Positions 1-8,249 of a stretch of 64,000 nucleotides of DNA are shown here, one piece after another. Position 1 is the stretch's first letter. Each line of letters opens with the position of its first letter. This DNA is from Kribbella sp. VKM Ac-2569 (GTDB lineage Bacteria > Actinomycetota > Actinomycetes > Propionibacteriales > Kribbellaceae). The position numbers and the translations under genes were made by a program. The notes beneath the pieces are model-generated. The model did no database searches. It worked only from the letters and a program-made list of their open reading frames with translations, and was not told the DNA's origin. The stretch spans positions 248,001 to 312,000 of the forward strand of contig NZ_SGXJ01000007.1 of NCBI RefSeq assembly GCF_004216905.1, given 5' to 3'.

Positions 1-277
1 CGGCAAGGACGGCGGCGTCTTCACCACGCCCGAGCAGCGCGAGAGCACGTCGCCGTACAACACCTACAAGTACAAGGGCCTGCCGCCGACGCCTATCAAC
101 TCCCCGACGCGCGACGAGCTGCGGGCGGCGATCAACCCGGCGCAGGGCTCCTGGCTGTACTTCACGCTGGTCAACCTGGACACCGGCGAGACCGCGTTCG
201 CGAGCTCGGCCGAGGAGCACCAGGCCAACGTCAAGAAGCTGCAGACCTGGTGCCAGGCCCACAAGGGACGTTGCTGA
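1..277 (+). CDS. mltG: Endolytic murein transglycosylase MltG, C-terminal fragment
   Basis: Only the last 91 codons are present; the reading frame enters at base 2 and stops with TGA at 275-277. The fragment carries the YceG/MltG C-terminal signature YNTYKYKGLPPTPINSP followed by a LYFTLVNLDTGETAF-like strand, which ends most MltG proteins. MltG is an inner-membrane lytic transglycosylase that cuts nascent glycan strands. The stop is 2 bases from aroE, the usual mltG-aroE order of actinobacteria, so the two are probably co-transcribed. The catalytic glutamate lies upstream of the window and cannot be checked. Confidence 0.88.
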   Translation, partial: GKDGGVFTTPEQRESTSPYNTYKYKGLPPTPINSPTRDELRAAINPAQGSWLYFTLVNLDTGETAFASSAEEHQANVKKLQTWCQAHKGRC

Positions 278-279
278 CC

Positions 280-1104
280 ATGACCCGGTGTGCCGTTCTC
301 GGTTCGCCGATTGCGCACTCGTTGTCGCCGGCCATGCACCGGGCCGCGTACGCCGCGCTCGGGCTGGACTGGGGGTACGACGCTTTCGAGGTCGAGGAGG
401 ACGAGCTCCGCGGATTCGTGGCGTCGCTGGGTGACGACGTCCGCGGGCTGTCGCTGACCATGCCGCTGAAGCGAGTCGCGCTCGACCTGGTCGACACGGT
501 CGATCCGGTCGCGGAGCTGATCGGCGCGGCGAACACGATGCTGTTCGAGCCGGACGGATTCCGGTCGGCGCACAACACCGACGTACCCGGGCTGGTGAAC
601 GCGTTCGCCGAGCGAGGCATCACCGCCGCCGACTCCGCTGTCGTCCTCGGCGGTGGCGCGACCGCCGCGTCGACACTCGCCGCGCTGCGCGGGCTGCGGG
701 TCAGCGAGGTCACCGTCGTCGTGCGGGACATGTCGAAGGCCGAGCGGTTGCTGGATCTGGCCGCGAAGCTGGGACTCCGGACGTCGGTCGCGGACTTCTC
801 GCAGGTCGAGCAGATCGGCGGCTTCGACCTGTGCATTTCGACGCTGCCCGGTGGCGCGGTCGACCCGTGGGCCGAGCACTTCGCGGCCGTCGCGCCCGTG
901 GTGTTCGACGTGGCGTACCACCCGTGGCCGACCCGGCTCGCGATCGCGGCGCACCGGATCGGTACAGAGCTGTTGAACGGACTTGACCTGCTCGTGCATC
1001 AGGCGACCCTCCAGGTGGAGATGATGACGGGTAGGTCGCCGGCTCCTCTGGCGGCCATGAGGGCTGCTGCGCGTGAGGAGCTCGGGGATCGTGAGCCTGC
1101 TTGA
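280..1104 (+). CDS. aroE: Shikimate dehydrogenase
   Basis: 274-residue NADP-dependent reductase converting 3-dehydroshikimate to shikimate. The N-terminus has the substrate-binding GSPIAHSLSP motif at about residues 8-17. The catalytic lysine is in MPLKRVALD (K64) and the paired aspartate in HNTDVPG (D101). The nucleotide-binding glycine loop GGGATAAS starts at about 124. I chose ATG 280, directly behind the mltG stop; an in-frame start at 250 would add ten residues read from inside mltG. Other shikimate genes follow from 8964, separated by accessory genes. Confidence 0.93.
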   Translation: MTRCAVLGSPIAHSLSPAMHRAAYAALGLDWGYDAFEVEEDELRGFVASLGDDVRGLSLTMPLKRVALDLVDTVDPVAELIGAANTMLFEPDGFRSAHNTDVPGLVNAFAERGITAADSAVVLGGGATAASTLAALRGLRVSEVTVVVRDMSKAERLLDLAAKLGLRTSVADFSQVEQIGGFDLCISTLPGGAVDPWAEHFAAVAPVVFDVAYHPWPTRLAIAAHRIGTELLNGLDLLVHQATLQVEMMTGRSPAPLAAMRAAAREELGDREPA

Positions 1105-2626
1105 CCGTCGTACCGTTCTGATAGCCGGCGTCGCTGTCACCCTGGCCGGCTGCAGTGACTCGAAGGACGCCGGCAGTACAGCGAGCCCGACTCCGAGTGC
1201 AACGGCACCAAGCTCGACGACGCCGCCTCCCAGCACGACCGTCCCCACGACGACGCCGAGCAGCACCCCGAGCACCTCAGCACCCACGCTGACCTCGACC
1301 GCGCCGAACTGGAACACCTTCGCGCGTTCCCTCACGGGCCGCGTCTACCTGCCCTCGACCTCCGGGTACGCCGCCGCGCACCAGCTCTTCAACCCACGCT
1401 GGGATAGCGTCCGCCCGACCGCCGTGGTGAAGGCCGCCAACCCCGCCGACGTGCAGAAGGCGATCAACTTCGCCCGCACCAACAAACTCGTGCTCGTCCC
1501 GAAGAGCGGAGGCCACTCGTACGTCGGCGCGTCGACGATCGCGAACGGCCTCCAACTCGACATCGGCGCGCTCAAGGGCATGAGCTACGCGAACGGCGTA
1601 CTCACCGTCGGCGCCGGGGCCCGCCTGTACGACGTACACGCCTTCCTCGACCGCTACGGCCGCTCGCTGCCGACCGGCACCTGCCCGACGGTCGGCGTTG
1701 CCGGCCTGACGCTCGGCGGCGGGATGGGGATCCACACGAGGACCTACGGCCTCACCTGCGACCGCGTCGTGTCGATGGGCGTGATCACCGCGGACGGCAA
1801 GGCCCACAACGTCAGCGCGACCTCCGAGTCGGACCTGTTCGCCGCGCTGCGGGGGAGTGGCGGCGGCAACCTCGGCGTGGTCACGTCGTTCCAGTTCGCG
1901 ACGATCCCGGCGACCAAGCTGGGCTTCTTCCGGCTGACCTGGCCGGAGTCGCAGGCGCCGGCTGTCGTGCGCGGCTGGCAGCAGTTCGCCCGGAGTGCGC
2001 CCACCACGGTCTGGGGCAACCTGCACATCGATGCCGCGAGCAACGGAACGTTGTCGATCCGGGTGCTCGGCGTCTCCACGACCGGCGACGCGACCGCGGC
2101 GGCGGCCCAGCTGGAGGGGTTCGTCGGCGCGAAGGCGTCGGCGCGGACTCTCTCGGTGAAGTCGCACCTGGAGGCCGTCAAGTATCTCGGGGGCGGTACG
2201 ACGAGCCCGCGCCAGGGTTTCCTCGCCGGTTCCGACGTACTCGAGGGGCCGATGGACTCGGCGACGATCCTCGTGCTGCTCGGTGCGGTGAAGGCCGCCG
2301 CGCGCGCCGGGACACCGGCGTCGGCGATTCTCGACCCGCTCGGCGGACAGGCCGCGAAGGAGCCGGCCGGAGGCTCGTCGTGGCCGTGGCGTGGCGCGCT
2401 GGGCGTGATCCAGTGGTACTCCTCGGCGCAGGGCAAGAGTGCGCAGACCTTCATCTCGAACGGTCACAGAGCGGTCGGGTCGGCGTCGGCCGGCGGTTAC
2501 GTGAACTACGTCGAGGCCGGACGGGCGGTCAGCTCGTACTACGGCGGGAGCGCCGCCAAGCTGCAGGCCGCGAAGAAGAAGTACGACCCGACGAACTTCT
2601 TCCACACGCCGTACACCCTTGGCTAG
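1091..2626 (+). CDS. Lipoprotein FAD-binding (BBE-type) oxidoreductase
   Basis: 511-residue exported flavoprotein. The N-terminus is a lipoprotein signal (basic DRR, hydrophobic core, lipobox LAGC), followed by a Ser/Thr/Pro-rich linker of about 60 residues. The FAD-binding PCMH domain has KSGGHSYVGAS at about 140 and a glycine-rich GLTLGGGMG segment. The C-terminus ends in the berberine-bridge-enzyme tail (YDPTNFFHTPYT), which closes over the flavin. Start is GTG 1091 with GAGGAG ten bases upstream; it overlaps the aroE end by 14 bases. Such enzymes oxidise sugars, phenolics or alkaloid-like substrates; the substrate here is unknown. A second BBE enzyme lies at 5184. Confidence 0.83.
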   Translation: MSLLDRRTVLIAGVAVTLAGCSDSKDAGSTASPTPSATAPSSTTPPPSTTVPTTTPSSTPSTSAPTLTSTAPNWNTFARSLTGRVYLPSTSGYAAAHQLFNPRWDSVRPTAVVKAANPADVQKAINFARTNKLVLVPKSGGHSYVGASTIANGLQLDIGALKGMSYANGVLTVGAGARLYDVHAFLDRYGRSLPTGTCPTVGVAGLTLGGGMGIHTRTYGLTCDRVVSMGVITADGKAHNVSATSESDLFAALRGSGGGNLGVVTSFQFATIPATKLGFFRLTWPESQAPAVVRGWQQFARSAPTTVWGNLHIDAASNGTLSIRVLGVSTTGDATAAAAQLEGFVGAKASARTLSVKSHLEAVKYLGGGTTSPRQGFLAGSDVLEGPMDSATILVLLGAVKAAARAGTPASAILDPLGGQAAKEPAGGSSWPWRGALGVIQWYSSAQGKSAQTFISNGHRAVGSASAGGYVNYVEAGRAVSSYYGGSAAKLQAAKKKYDPTNFFHTPYTLG

Positions 2627-2640
2627 CTAGTGTTCGGCCC

Positions 2641-3690
2641 GTGAAGCTTTGGCGTGTGATCGCGGGTGTGCTGGCTGCCGGACTCGTCGCGGCCGGGGTG
2701 ACGCCCGCGTGGGCGTGTGCGTGCGGCGGCTACCTGCCGGACGGACAGTCGAAGGCCCGCGTGTACGGCGAGAACGCGCTGGTCCAGTACGCCGGGGGCA
2801 CCGAGCAGATCACGCTCTCGATGTCGGTCCGCGGCGCGTCGAAGAAGGCGGCCTGGATCATGCCGGTCCCGTCGGCCGCGAAGGTCGACCTCGGCGACGA
2901 CAACGACTTGTTCTACCGGCTCGACCAGCTGTCGAAGCCGAAGCGCGTGGTGAAGAAGACGTACTGGCCGTTCCGCGATCTCGGCCTGGGCCGCGGCCGG
3001 GGTGACTCGGCCGGCGCCCCGGCGCCGGGAGCCGGGGTGAGCGTGAAGGAGCAGATGACGCTCGGCCCGTTCGCGGTCACGCGGCTCGGGGGCTCCAGCG
3101 GTACGGCGGTCACGGACTGGCTGCGCACGAACGGGTACGTCGTACCGTCGACGCTGGCCGCGAACCTCACGCCGTACCTGACCGAGAAGTGGGAGATCGT
3201 CGCGGTGAAGCTCGCGCCGAGGAAGGACGGCGAGAGTCTGTCCGGTGCGACACCGCCGCTGCGGCTGACGTTCGCGTCGGACCGGATCGTCTACCCGATG
3301 CGGCTCAGCAAGGGTGCGACCACGACCCAGACCGTCACGGTGTACGTCGCGGCGGAGCACCGGGTCGATGCCACGAAGGTGCCGGATGCCGACGTGACTC
3401 CGGAACTGCTCTTCGCCGGCCGGGTCGACACCGACATGCTGCCCAAGCCGACCGACTTCCTGACCGCGTACACGGCGACGTACCGCGAGCCGGGCAAGAT
3501 CACCGACGACTTCACGTTCGCCCAGGCGGCCAACGACGACGAGTACCAGCGGATCACGTACGTCACCAAGAACGAAGGGTTCTGGAGCACGGTCGCGGTG
3601 CTCGCCGGACTCGTGCTGCTGCTGGTCGGCGGGGCGATCGTGCTCGCGCGCGTGCTGGCCCGGCGGGCGGCCGCAGGCGTCCGCAAGTAG
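2641..3690 (+). CDS. DUF2330 secreted, C-terminally anchored protein
   Basis: 349 residues from GTG 2641. A signal peptide (VIAGVLAAGLVAAGVTPAWA) is followed at once by CACGGYLP, the cysteine-containing start typical of DUF2330 proteins. One hydrophobic helix near the end (STVAVLAGLVLLLVGGAIVL) and a basic tail would anchor it with most of the chain outside the cell. The family has no proven biochemical function. It sits 14 bases after the oxidoreductase gene and 19 before a prepilin peptidase gene, so it may share their transcript. Confidence 0.72.
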   Translation: MKLWRVIAGVLAAGLVAAGVTPAWACACGGYLPDGQSKARVYGENALVQYAGGTEQITLSMSVRGASKKAAWIMPVPSAAKVDLGDDNDLFYRLDQLSKPKRVVKKTYWPFRDLGLGRGRGDSAGAPAPGAGVSVKEQMTLGPFAVTRLGGSSGTAVTDWLRTNGYVVPSTLAANLTPYLTEKWEIVAVKLAPRKDGESLSGATPPLRLTFASDRIVYPMRLSKGATTTQTVTVYVAAEHRVDATKVPDADVTPELLFAGRVDTDMLPKPTDFLTAYTATYREPGKITDDFTFAQAANDDEYQRITYVTKNEGFWSTVAVLAGLVLLLVGGAIVLARVLARRAAAGVRK

Positions 3691-3709
3691 TCGTCTAGGG
3701 TCGTGGATC

Positions 3710-4417
3710 GTGCCGGCTGACAACGCGTTGCTCGCTGCGGGAATCGGCGTGGTCGCCTGCGGTGCTGTCGCGTCCGTGCTCGGTCCTTGGCTGATGCGCA
3801 GCATCCCCGAGCCGGAGCTCGAGGAAGGCGAGACCAAGGTCTCGTACGCGTCGCTGGCCGGCCGACGGGCGGCGTACTGGTGCGGCGGGCTCGCGGCTGT
3901 GGCCGGCGGCATCCTTGGCTGGGTGCTCGGTCTGGACGCCGTGCTGCCCGCGTGGCTGGTGCTCGTGGTGGCCGGCTCGGTGCTCGGGTACATCGACGCG
4001 CGCACCCGGTTCCTGCCGTCGGTGATCATCTGGCCGACATACTTCGTGGTCGCGGCCGGGCTGGTGGCCGCGGCGCTGGCGACGGGGGAGTGGGGCTCGT
4101 TGCGGCGGGCGGCGATCGCCGGGGCGATCGGGTTCGCGGTGTTCTACGTGCTGTGGTTCGCGTTCCCGCGCGGCGTCGGGTTCGGTGACGTGCGGTTGTC
4201 GGGCCTGCTCGGGATCGCACTCGGCTGGCTCGGCTGGGGCGAGTTCGTGTCCGGGCTGTACGGCGGGTTCTTCCTCGGCGCGATCGTCGGGATCGTACTG
4301 ATCGCGGCCCGGATCATGACCCGCAAACAGATGGTCCCGTTCGGGCCGTTCATGCTCGTCGGCGCACTGGCCGGCGTACTGCTCGGCGCCCCGCTGGAAC
4401 GGTTGTACGCCGGATAA
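3710..4417 (+). CDS. Prepilin peptidase (A24 family)
   Basis: 235-residue polytopic membrane aspartyl protease of the type IV prepilin/leader peptidase family. The two catalytic aspartates fit YIDARTRFLP and the GxGD-type motif GVGFGDVRLSG. About six hydrophobic segments are visible. The N-terminal Zn-cysteine/methylase domain of PilD-type enzymes is absent, as in many actinobacterial copies. The start is GTG 3710. No pilin or pilus-assembly gene is in the window, so its substrates are elsewhere. The last codons (RLYAG-stop) recur 670 bp downstream; see the direct repeats. Confidence 0.82.
   Translation: MPADNALLAAGIGVVACGAVASVLGPWLMRSIPEPELEEGETKVSYASLAGRRAAYWCGGLAAVAGGILGWVLGLDAVLPAWLVLVVAGSVLGYIDARTRFLPSVIIWPTYFVVAAGLVAAALATGEWGSLRRAAIAGAIGFAVFYVLWFAFPRGVGFGDVRLSGLLGIALGWLGWGEFVSGLYGGFFLGAIVGIVLIAARIMTRKQMVPFGPFMLVGALAGVLLGAPLERLYAG
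4401..4416. repeat. 16-bp direct repeat, left copy
   Basis: The 16-mer ggttgtacgccggata covers the last codons of the prepilin peptidase gene and recurs exactly at 5071-5086. Between the copies lie two terminator-like hairpins and the DUF3592 gene. An exact 16-base match 670 bp apart is unlikely by chance. Confidence 0.8.
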
Positions 4418-4458
4418 CGGGTGCGAGGCTGCTTGCGCCCGACGGATCGCGGTCCACA

Positions 4459-4486
4459 AGCCTCCCCAAACCGGTTCGGGGAGGCT
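4459..4486. terminator. Terminator-like hairpin 1 after the prepilin peptidase gene
   Basis: Perfect 9-bp arms AGCCTCCCC and GGGGAGGCT around a 10-base loop. It lies between convergent genes and has no T-tract, as is common in high-GC actinobacteria. It shares the CCCCAAACC core with the hairpin at 4535. Confidence 0.6.
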
Positions 4487-4534
4487 CCTGCCTCCGACCG
4501 GGGAGCGCTACTGCCCGATTCAGGCGGGTAGGAC

Positions 4535-4554
4535 GCCCCAAACCAGTTTGGGGC
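4535..4554. terminator. Terminator-like hairpin 2, just past the DUF3592 stop
   Basis: The 20-base sequence gccccaaaccagtttggggc forms perfect 9-bp arms around a 2-base centre. It lies 8 bases beyond the stop of the leftward DUF3592 gene and probably terminates it, with possible bidirectional action. Confidence 0.65.
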
Positions 4555-4561
4555 TCGTCGT

Positions 4562-5002
4562 CTACAGCGAGACAGCGCCGAGTGCGGCCAAGATGACAAA
4601 GACGCCCAGGCCGCCGACGAATATGACGACGAATCCCCAGGTGATGGTGCGCCAGATCACCGAGCCCCCATAGACGGGCTGGTTGGTTGCTGACGTTTCC
4701 GGGCTGTACATCACCTCAAGAGGGTCGCCGACCTTCGGGTCCTTCAGGTAGGCGCACTCCCCGACCTGCTGCCGGCCCGACGCATCAGCAAATTCATACC
4801 GGGCGTGGACGACCTTCTCGGTCGTTGACGTGCCTGTCGCCGAGGAACTGCGAGTTGTTGTCCAGACATGACGAACCGTGCCCTGGGCTCGCGGCCATGC
4901 GGACAGTCGCCGAAGCCGGCGCGCGGACAGCCCTAGCACCCAGACTGGGCCGATCAGCAAGGCAAGGCCGAACACCAGTCCAATCACGGAACCAGAACTC
5001 AC
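4562..5002 (-). CDS. DUF3592-like small membrane protein
   Basis: 146 residues from a GTG start preceded by GGGAG. Two hydrophobic helices (VIGLVFGLALLIGPVWVLGL at the N-terminus, FVVIFVGGLGVFVILAALG at the C-terminus) flank an extracytoplasmic beta-rich domain with VHARYEFADASGRQQ and a VGDPLEVMYSPE segment. This is the layout of DUF3592 proteins, whose function is unknown. The longer open frame to 5290 runs through unrelated sequence and was not used. The gene is opposite in strand to its neighbours and lies inside a 16-bp direct-repeat pair, suggesting it was added to the locus. Confidence 0.62.
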   Translation of the reverse strand: MSSGSVIGLVFGLALLIGPVWVLGLSARRLRRLSAWPRAQGTVRHVWTTTRSSSATGTSTTEKVVHARYEFADASGRQQVGECAYLKDPKVGDPLEVMYSPETSATNQPVYGGSVIWRTITWGFVVIFVGGLGVFVILAALGAVSL

Positions 5003-5070
5003 GCGATCTCCCAACAACTCTTGGTTATGGGTCCAGCACCCTAGCCGATCGGCGCGTGCCGGCTCCGAGT

Positions 5071-5086
5071 GGTTGTACGCCGGATA
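5071..5086. repeat. 16-bp direct repeat, right copy
   Basis: Exact second copy of the 16-mer at 4401-4416, again followed by an in-frame stop (TAG instead of TAA). Weaker similarity extends upstream: tcggcgc occurs 22 bases before this copy and 19 before the left one. This could be a duplicated 3' end of the prepilin peptidase gene. Confidence 0.75.
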
Positions 5087-5119
5087 GGGGAGTCCTGGAC
5101 TCCACCAGATGGCTGATGT

Positions 5120-5134
5120 GCGGGCACTGCCCGC
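5120..5134. promoter_or_regulatory. 15-bp palindrome upstream of the Tat oxidoreductase gene
   Basis: GCGGGCACTGCCCGC has perfect 7-bp arms around one base. It lies 50 bases before the start at 5184 and just before a possible -10 (TAGGGT, 5141-5146). It could be an operator; no regulator gene is adjacent. Confidence 0.35.
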
Positions 5135-5183
5135 CTTCCTAGGGTCGTTGAGGACGCATTCGAACTCTCGGGAGGGGAAGTCA

Positions 5184-6764
5184 ATGCCAGTCAGTCGTCG
5201 TGGTCTCCTGGCCGGAACAGCCGTCGCGGGTGCTGCACTCGCCATACCTGGTACGTCGTCCGCGGCCGGCGCCATCACCACCAGCGCCAAGATCGGCCCG
5301 GGTGACGCGCGCTACCAGGATCTCGTGCAGCGCGGCCAGAACCGCCGCTTCGTCGGCAAACCCGACTACGCGCGGGTGATCCAGTCGACCGAGGACGCCG
5401 TCGCGGCCGTGCAGGACGCGGTCCGCAGCGGGAAGCGGATCGCGGTGCGCGGCGGCGGGCACTGCTTCGAGGACTTCGTGGACAGCAGCGACATCGAGGT
5501 GCTGCTGGACATGTCGACGTACGACGCGGTGACGTGGGACCCGCAGTACCGGGCCTTCTCGATCGGCGCCGGGGCGATCCTCGAAACCGTTTACAAGGAA
5601 CTGTTCTTCGGGTGGGGCCTCACGGTGCCCGGCGGCGGATGCCTCGGCGTCGGGGTCGGCGGTCACTTCAGCGGGGGCGGATACGGGCCGCTGTCCCGCA
5701 AGTACGGCTCGGTCGTCGATCACCTGTACGGCGTGGAGATCGTGGTCGTCGACGCCCGCGGACGGGCACGGTCGGTGGTTGCGACGCGCGACAACGAGCA
5801 CCGCGACCTGTGGTGGGCGCACACGGGCGGTGGCGGCGGGAACTTCGGCGTCGTCACCCGGTACCTGATGCGGTCTGCTGGGTCGTCCGGCCGGACACCG
5901 GGCGAATCGTTGCCCAAGGCACCGGCCGCGTTGCGGTCCAGCCTGCTGATCTACGACTGGAAGACGACGACGCAGGCCGGCTTCCTGCGGACGGTGCGGA
6001 ACTGGTTCGACTTCTTCGAGCAGCACAACACCGCGGACTCGTCGTACGCGACGCTCTACGCGCCGTTCATCCTCACGCACTCGTCGGCTGGGCAGTTCCT
6101 GCTCTCCACCCAGATCGACGCGGCCGCACCGAACGCGGCGGAGCTGATGAAGGCGTTCCACGCCGCAATGGTCGCCGGCGTGGACCCGAAACCGCAGGTG
6201 ATCGACGTCGGCGAAGGGCCGTTCCTGCACACCACGATGGAGCGGTCGATCGGCGAGACGGCGTCGCCGGGGCGCGGGAAGTACAAGGCCGGGTACTTGA
6301 AGACGGGGTACACCGACGAGCAGATCGTAGCGATGTACCGCGGGCTCACGGACACGACGTACACCGGCCCGACGTCCTCGGTGCTGCTGATCCCGTACGG
6401 CGGCAAGGTGAACACCGTGCCGTCCGACGCGACCGCCGCCGCACAACGCGACGTGGTCGCCAAGATGGTGCTCAGCGCGTCGTGGGAGAACGCGACCGAC
6501 GACGCCAAGAACCTCGCGTGGGCACGGAAGGTGTACGCCGATATCTACCGCGACACGGGCGGTGTCCCGGTGCCGAACGCGATCAACGCCGGGTCGTACA
6601 TCAACTACCCGGACGTGGACCTGGCGGACCCGGCGTACAACAAGTCGGGTGTGCCGTGGCACGACCTGTACTACCTCGGCAACTACCCGCGGCTGCAGCA
6701 GATCAAGTCGAAGTGGGATCCGCGCAACGTGTTCCACCACAAGCTCTCTATCGAGCCGAGCTGA
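5184..6764 (+). CDS. Tat-exported FAD-binding (BBE-type) oxidoreductase
   Basis: 526-residue secreted flavoenzyme. The N-terminus (VSRRGLLAGTAVAGAALAIP) is a twin-arginine signal, implying export after folding with FAD. The PCMH FAD domain begins with ARVIQSTEDAVAAVQ and holds GGGHCFEDFVDS at about 90-101; the cysteine next to the usual FAD-linking histidine is notable. The C-terminus has the BBE tail (WDPRNVFHHKLSI). ATG 5184 is preceded by gggaggggaag. The gene stops one base before a convergent gene. Substrate unknown; distantly related to the lipoprotein flavoenzyme at 1091. Confidence 0.85.
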   Translation: MPVSRRGLLAGTAVAGAALAIPGTSSAAGAITTSAKIGPGDARYQDLVQRGQNRRFVGKPDYARVIQSTEDAVAAVQDAVRSGKRIAVRGGGHCFEDFVDSSDIEVLLDMSTYDAVTWDPQYRAFSIGAGAILETVYKELFFGWGLTVPGGGCLGVGVGGHFSGGGYGPLSRKYGSVVDHLYGVEIVVVDARGRARSVVATRDNEHRDLWWAHTGGGGGNFGVVTRYLMRSAGSSGRTPGESLPKAPAALRSSLLIYDWKTTTQAGFLRTVRNWFDFFEQHNTADSSYATLYAPFILTHSSAGQFLLSTQIDAAAPNAAELMKAFHAAMVAGVDPKPQVIDVGEGPFLHTTMERSIGETASPGRGKYKAGYLKTGYTDEQIVAMYRGLTDTTYTGPTSSVLLIPYGGKVNTVPSDATAAAQRDVVAKMVLSASWENATDDAKNLAWARKVYADIYRDTGGVPVPNAINAGSYINYPDVDLADPAYNKSGVPWHDLYYLGNYPRLQQIKSKWDPRNVFHHKLSIEPS

Positions 6765-6765
6765 G

Positions 6766-7875
6766 TCACCAGCCGGGGTAGCGGGTGGTCCAGGCGGTGT
6801 GCGGACCGTAGTCGCCGTGCAGCCGCTTGCCCTGGCTGAACTCCAGCGCGAAGTCGTCGGCGAGCTGGAGGATGATCGGACGTCCCTCGACGGTGAAGAC
6901 GAGCTCTGCGGGCAGAGCCGTCTCACCGTGGAGGGCGCCGAGAATGTTCCCGCAGATCGCGCCGGTCGAGTCGCTGTCCCCGGAGTGCGTGGCAGCCAGT
7001 GCGAGAGCGTCGAGGAACTGGTCGGGTTCGGGGTACACGAGGGCCGCGTAGACAGCGATCGCGAGCGCCTCCTCCGCGACCCAGCCGCCACCGAGGCGCT
7101 CGACCGTGACCGGTCCGGGCTGTGTCGTCGCGGCTAGGTGCCTGGCGAAGGCGAGCGCCGTACTGGTCTCCTCGTGGCCGTCATGCTTGGTCAGGAGGTT
7201 TGTGGCGCTGGTGATCGCGTCGTCCAGGCTGGCGCCGCCGCACACCTCGCGGATGATCGCGGCCAAGGCGCCGGAGGCGAGCTTGCCGGTCGGGTGACCG
7301 TGCGTGTACCCGGCCGCGGTCGCGGCCGAGTCGAAGATCCACTCGGCCGGGAAGTACTCCGGCAGCAGCCCGAACGGCGCGACCCTCATCACGCCGCCGC
7401 AGCCCTTCGAGTCGTTGACCGCCTGGCCGCCGTACTGCGCGATCCGGGCCTCACCCTTGCGGGCCTGGGTCAACGCGGTCAGGCAGGTGTTGCCCGGCGC
7501 GCGGCGCGCGTACAGCCACTGCTCGCCCAGCAGCCAGCCGTCCTGCTCGCCGCTCGGGCCCGGCAGGTTCTGCGTGTCGAGCCAGCGGTCGTACGCATGC
7601 TGAACGACGGCCACCGTGAAGCCGAGCCCACGGTCGGTCCGGACACTCGCCCGGATCAGGCCCTCGACCGTGAACAGAGTCATCTGGGTGTCGTCGGTGA
7701 TCGTCCCCGCGGGCCACCCACCAGCCACGAACGTCCGCAGACCGTCCGGGTGCTTCGCGAGGATCGACCCCGCGTCCTCGAACTCCACCGGCCCACCAAG
7801 CGCGTCCCCGATCGCACCTCCCAACAGACACCCACGCACCCGCGCCCGCCACGTCTCCTCAGCCACCCGAGTCAT
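6766..7875 (-). CDS. ADP-ribosylglycohydrolase (DraG-like)
   Basis: 369 residues, the usual length. The family hallmarks are all present: GCLLGGAIGDALGGPVE near the N-terminus, the metal-binding TDDTQM at about residues 58-63, and the C-terminal DSDSTGAICGNILGALHG. These acidic residues bind the Mg pair that hydrolyses ADP-ribose from arginine or from small ADP-ribosylated targets. The target is not deducible: no ADP-ribosyltransferase or nitrogenase gene is nearby. The gene converges on the oxidoreductase gene with one base between the stops. Confidence 0.88.
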   Translation of the reverse strand: MTRVAEETWRARVRGCLLGGAIGDALGGPVEFEDAGSILAKHPDGLRTFVAGGWPAGTITDDTQMTLFTVEGLIRASVRTDRGLGFTVAVVQHAYDRWLDTQNLPGPSGEQDGWLLGEQWLYARRAPGNTCLTALTQARKGEARIAQYGGQAVNDSKGCGGVMRVAPFGLLPEYFPAEWIFDSAATAAGYTHGHPTGKLASGALAAIIREVCGGASLDDAITSATNLLTKHDGHEETSTALAFARHLAATTQPGPVTVERLGGGWVAEEALAIAVYAALVYPEPDQFLDALALAATHSGDSDSTGAICGNILGALHGETALPAELVFTVEGRPIILQLADDFALEFSQGKRLHGDYGPHTAWTTRYPGW

Positions 7876-7999
7876 GCCAGGACCCTATCGGGGGTGGTGC
7901 CAGCGCTACCTCCAAGACGGGATCTGGAGCCAGTTCGCGCAGTGCGCGTTGCTTCTACGGTCGTTGGTAGAGAGAAACCGATCGTCGAAGGAGCGCAAG

Positions 8000-8200
8000 A
8001 TGACCACCGCATTCCGTCGTACCGCCGGGCGTCTGGCCGTGGCGGCCCTCGCCACGACCGCCCTCACGGGCGCCGCGATCGCCGGCGGTCAGGCAGCCAC
8101 GGCCAGCACCAGCTGCGAGGACTCCCCGATCGCCAAGACCTTCAATGCGGTCCTCGCCGTCCGCACCGGCCCCACCGAGGACAACGCGGCCTGCGACTGA
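8000..8200 (+). CDS. Small secreted peptide (66 aa)
   Basis: ATG 8000 is preceded by AAGGAG at 7988-7993. The product has a clear Sec signal (FRRTAGRLAVAALATTALTGAAIAGG) ending near AATAS. The mature part is only about 30 residues, STSCEDSPIAKTFNAVLAV and onward, and ends in NAACD. Its two cysteines could form one disulfide. I do not recognise the family. It sits immediately before the toxin-antitoxin promoter but shows no link to that system. Confidence 0.6.
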   Translation: MTTAFRRTAGRLAVAALATTALTGAAIAGGQAATASTSCEDSPIAKTFNAVLAVRTGPTEDNAACD

Positions 8201-8202
8201 GG

Positions 8203-8231
8203 TTGACGATTCTGTCCAGTCTGTCTAGACT
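8203..8231 (+). promoter_or_regulatory. Sigma-70-type promoter of the toxin-antitoxin operon
   Basis: -35 TTGACG (8203-8208) and -10 TAGACT (8226-8231) with an ideal 17-base spacer. The -10 overlaps the palindrome GTCTAGAC (8223-8230), and tctgtc occurs twice in the spacer, an arrangement suited to autorepression by the antitoxin complex. Transcription would begin near 8238, at or just before the possible start codons (GTG 8241, ATG 8244, ATG 8250), so the leader is very short or absent. Confidence 0.72.
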
Positions 8232-8249
8232 TTTCCAGAGGTGATGGTC

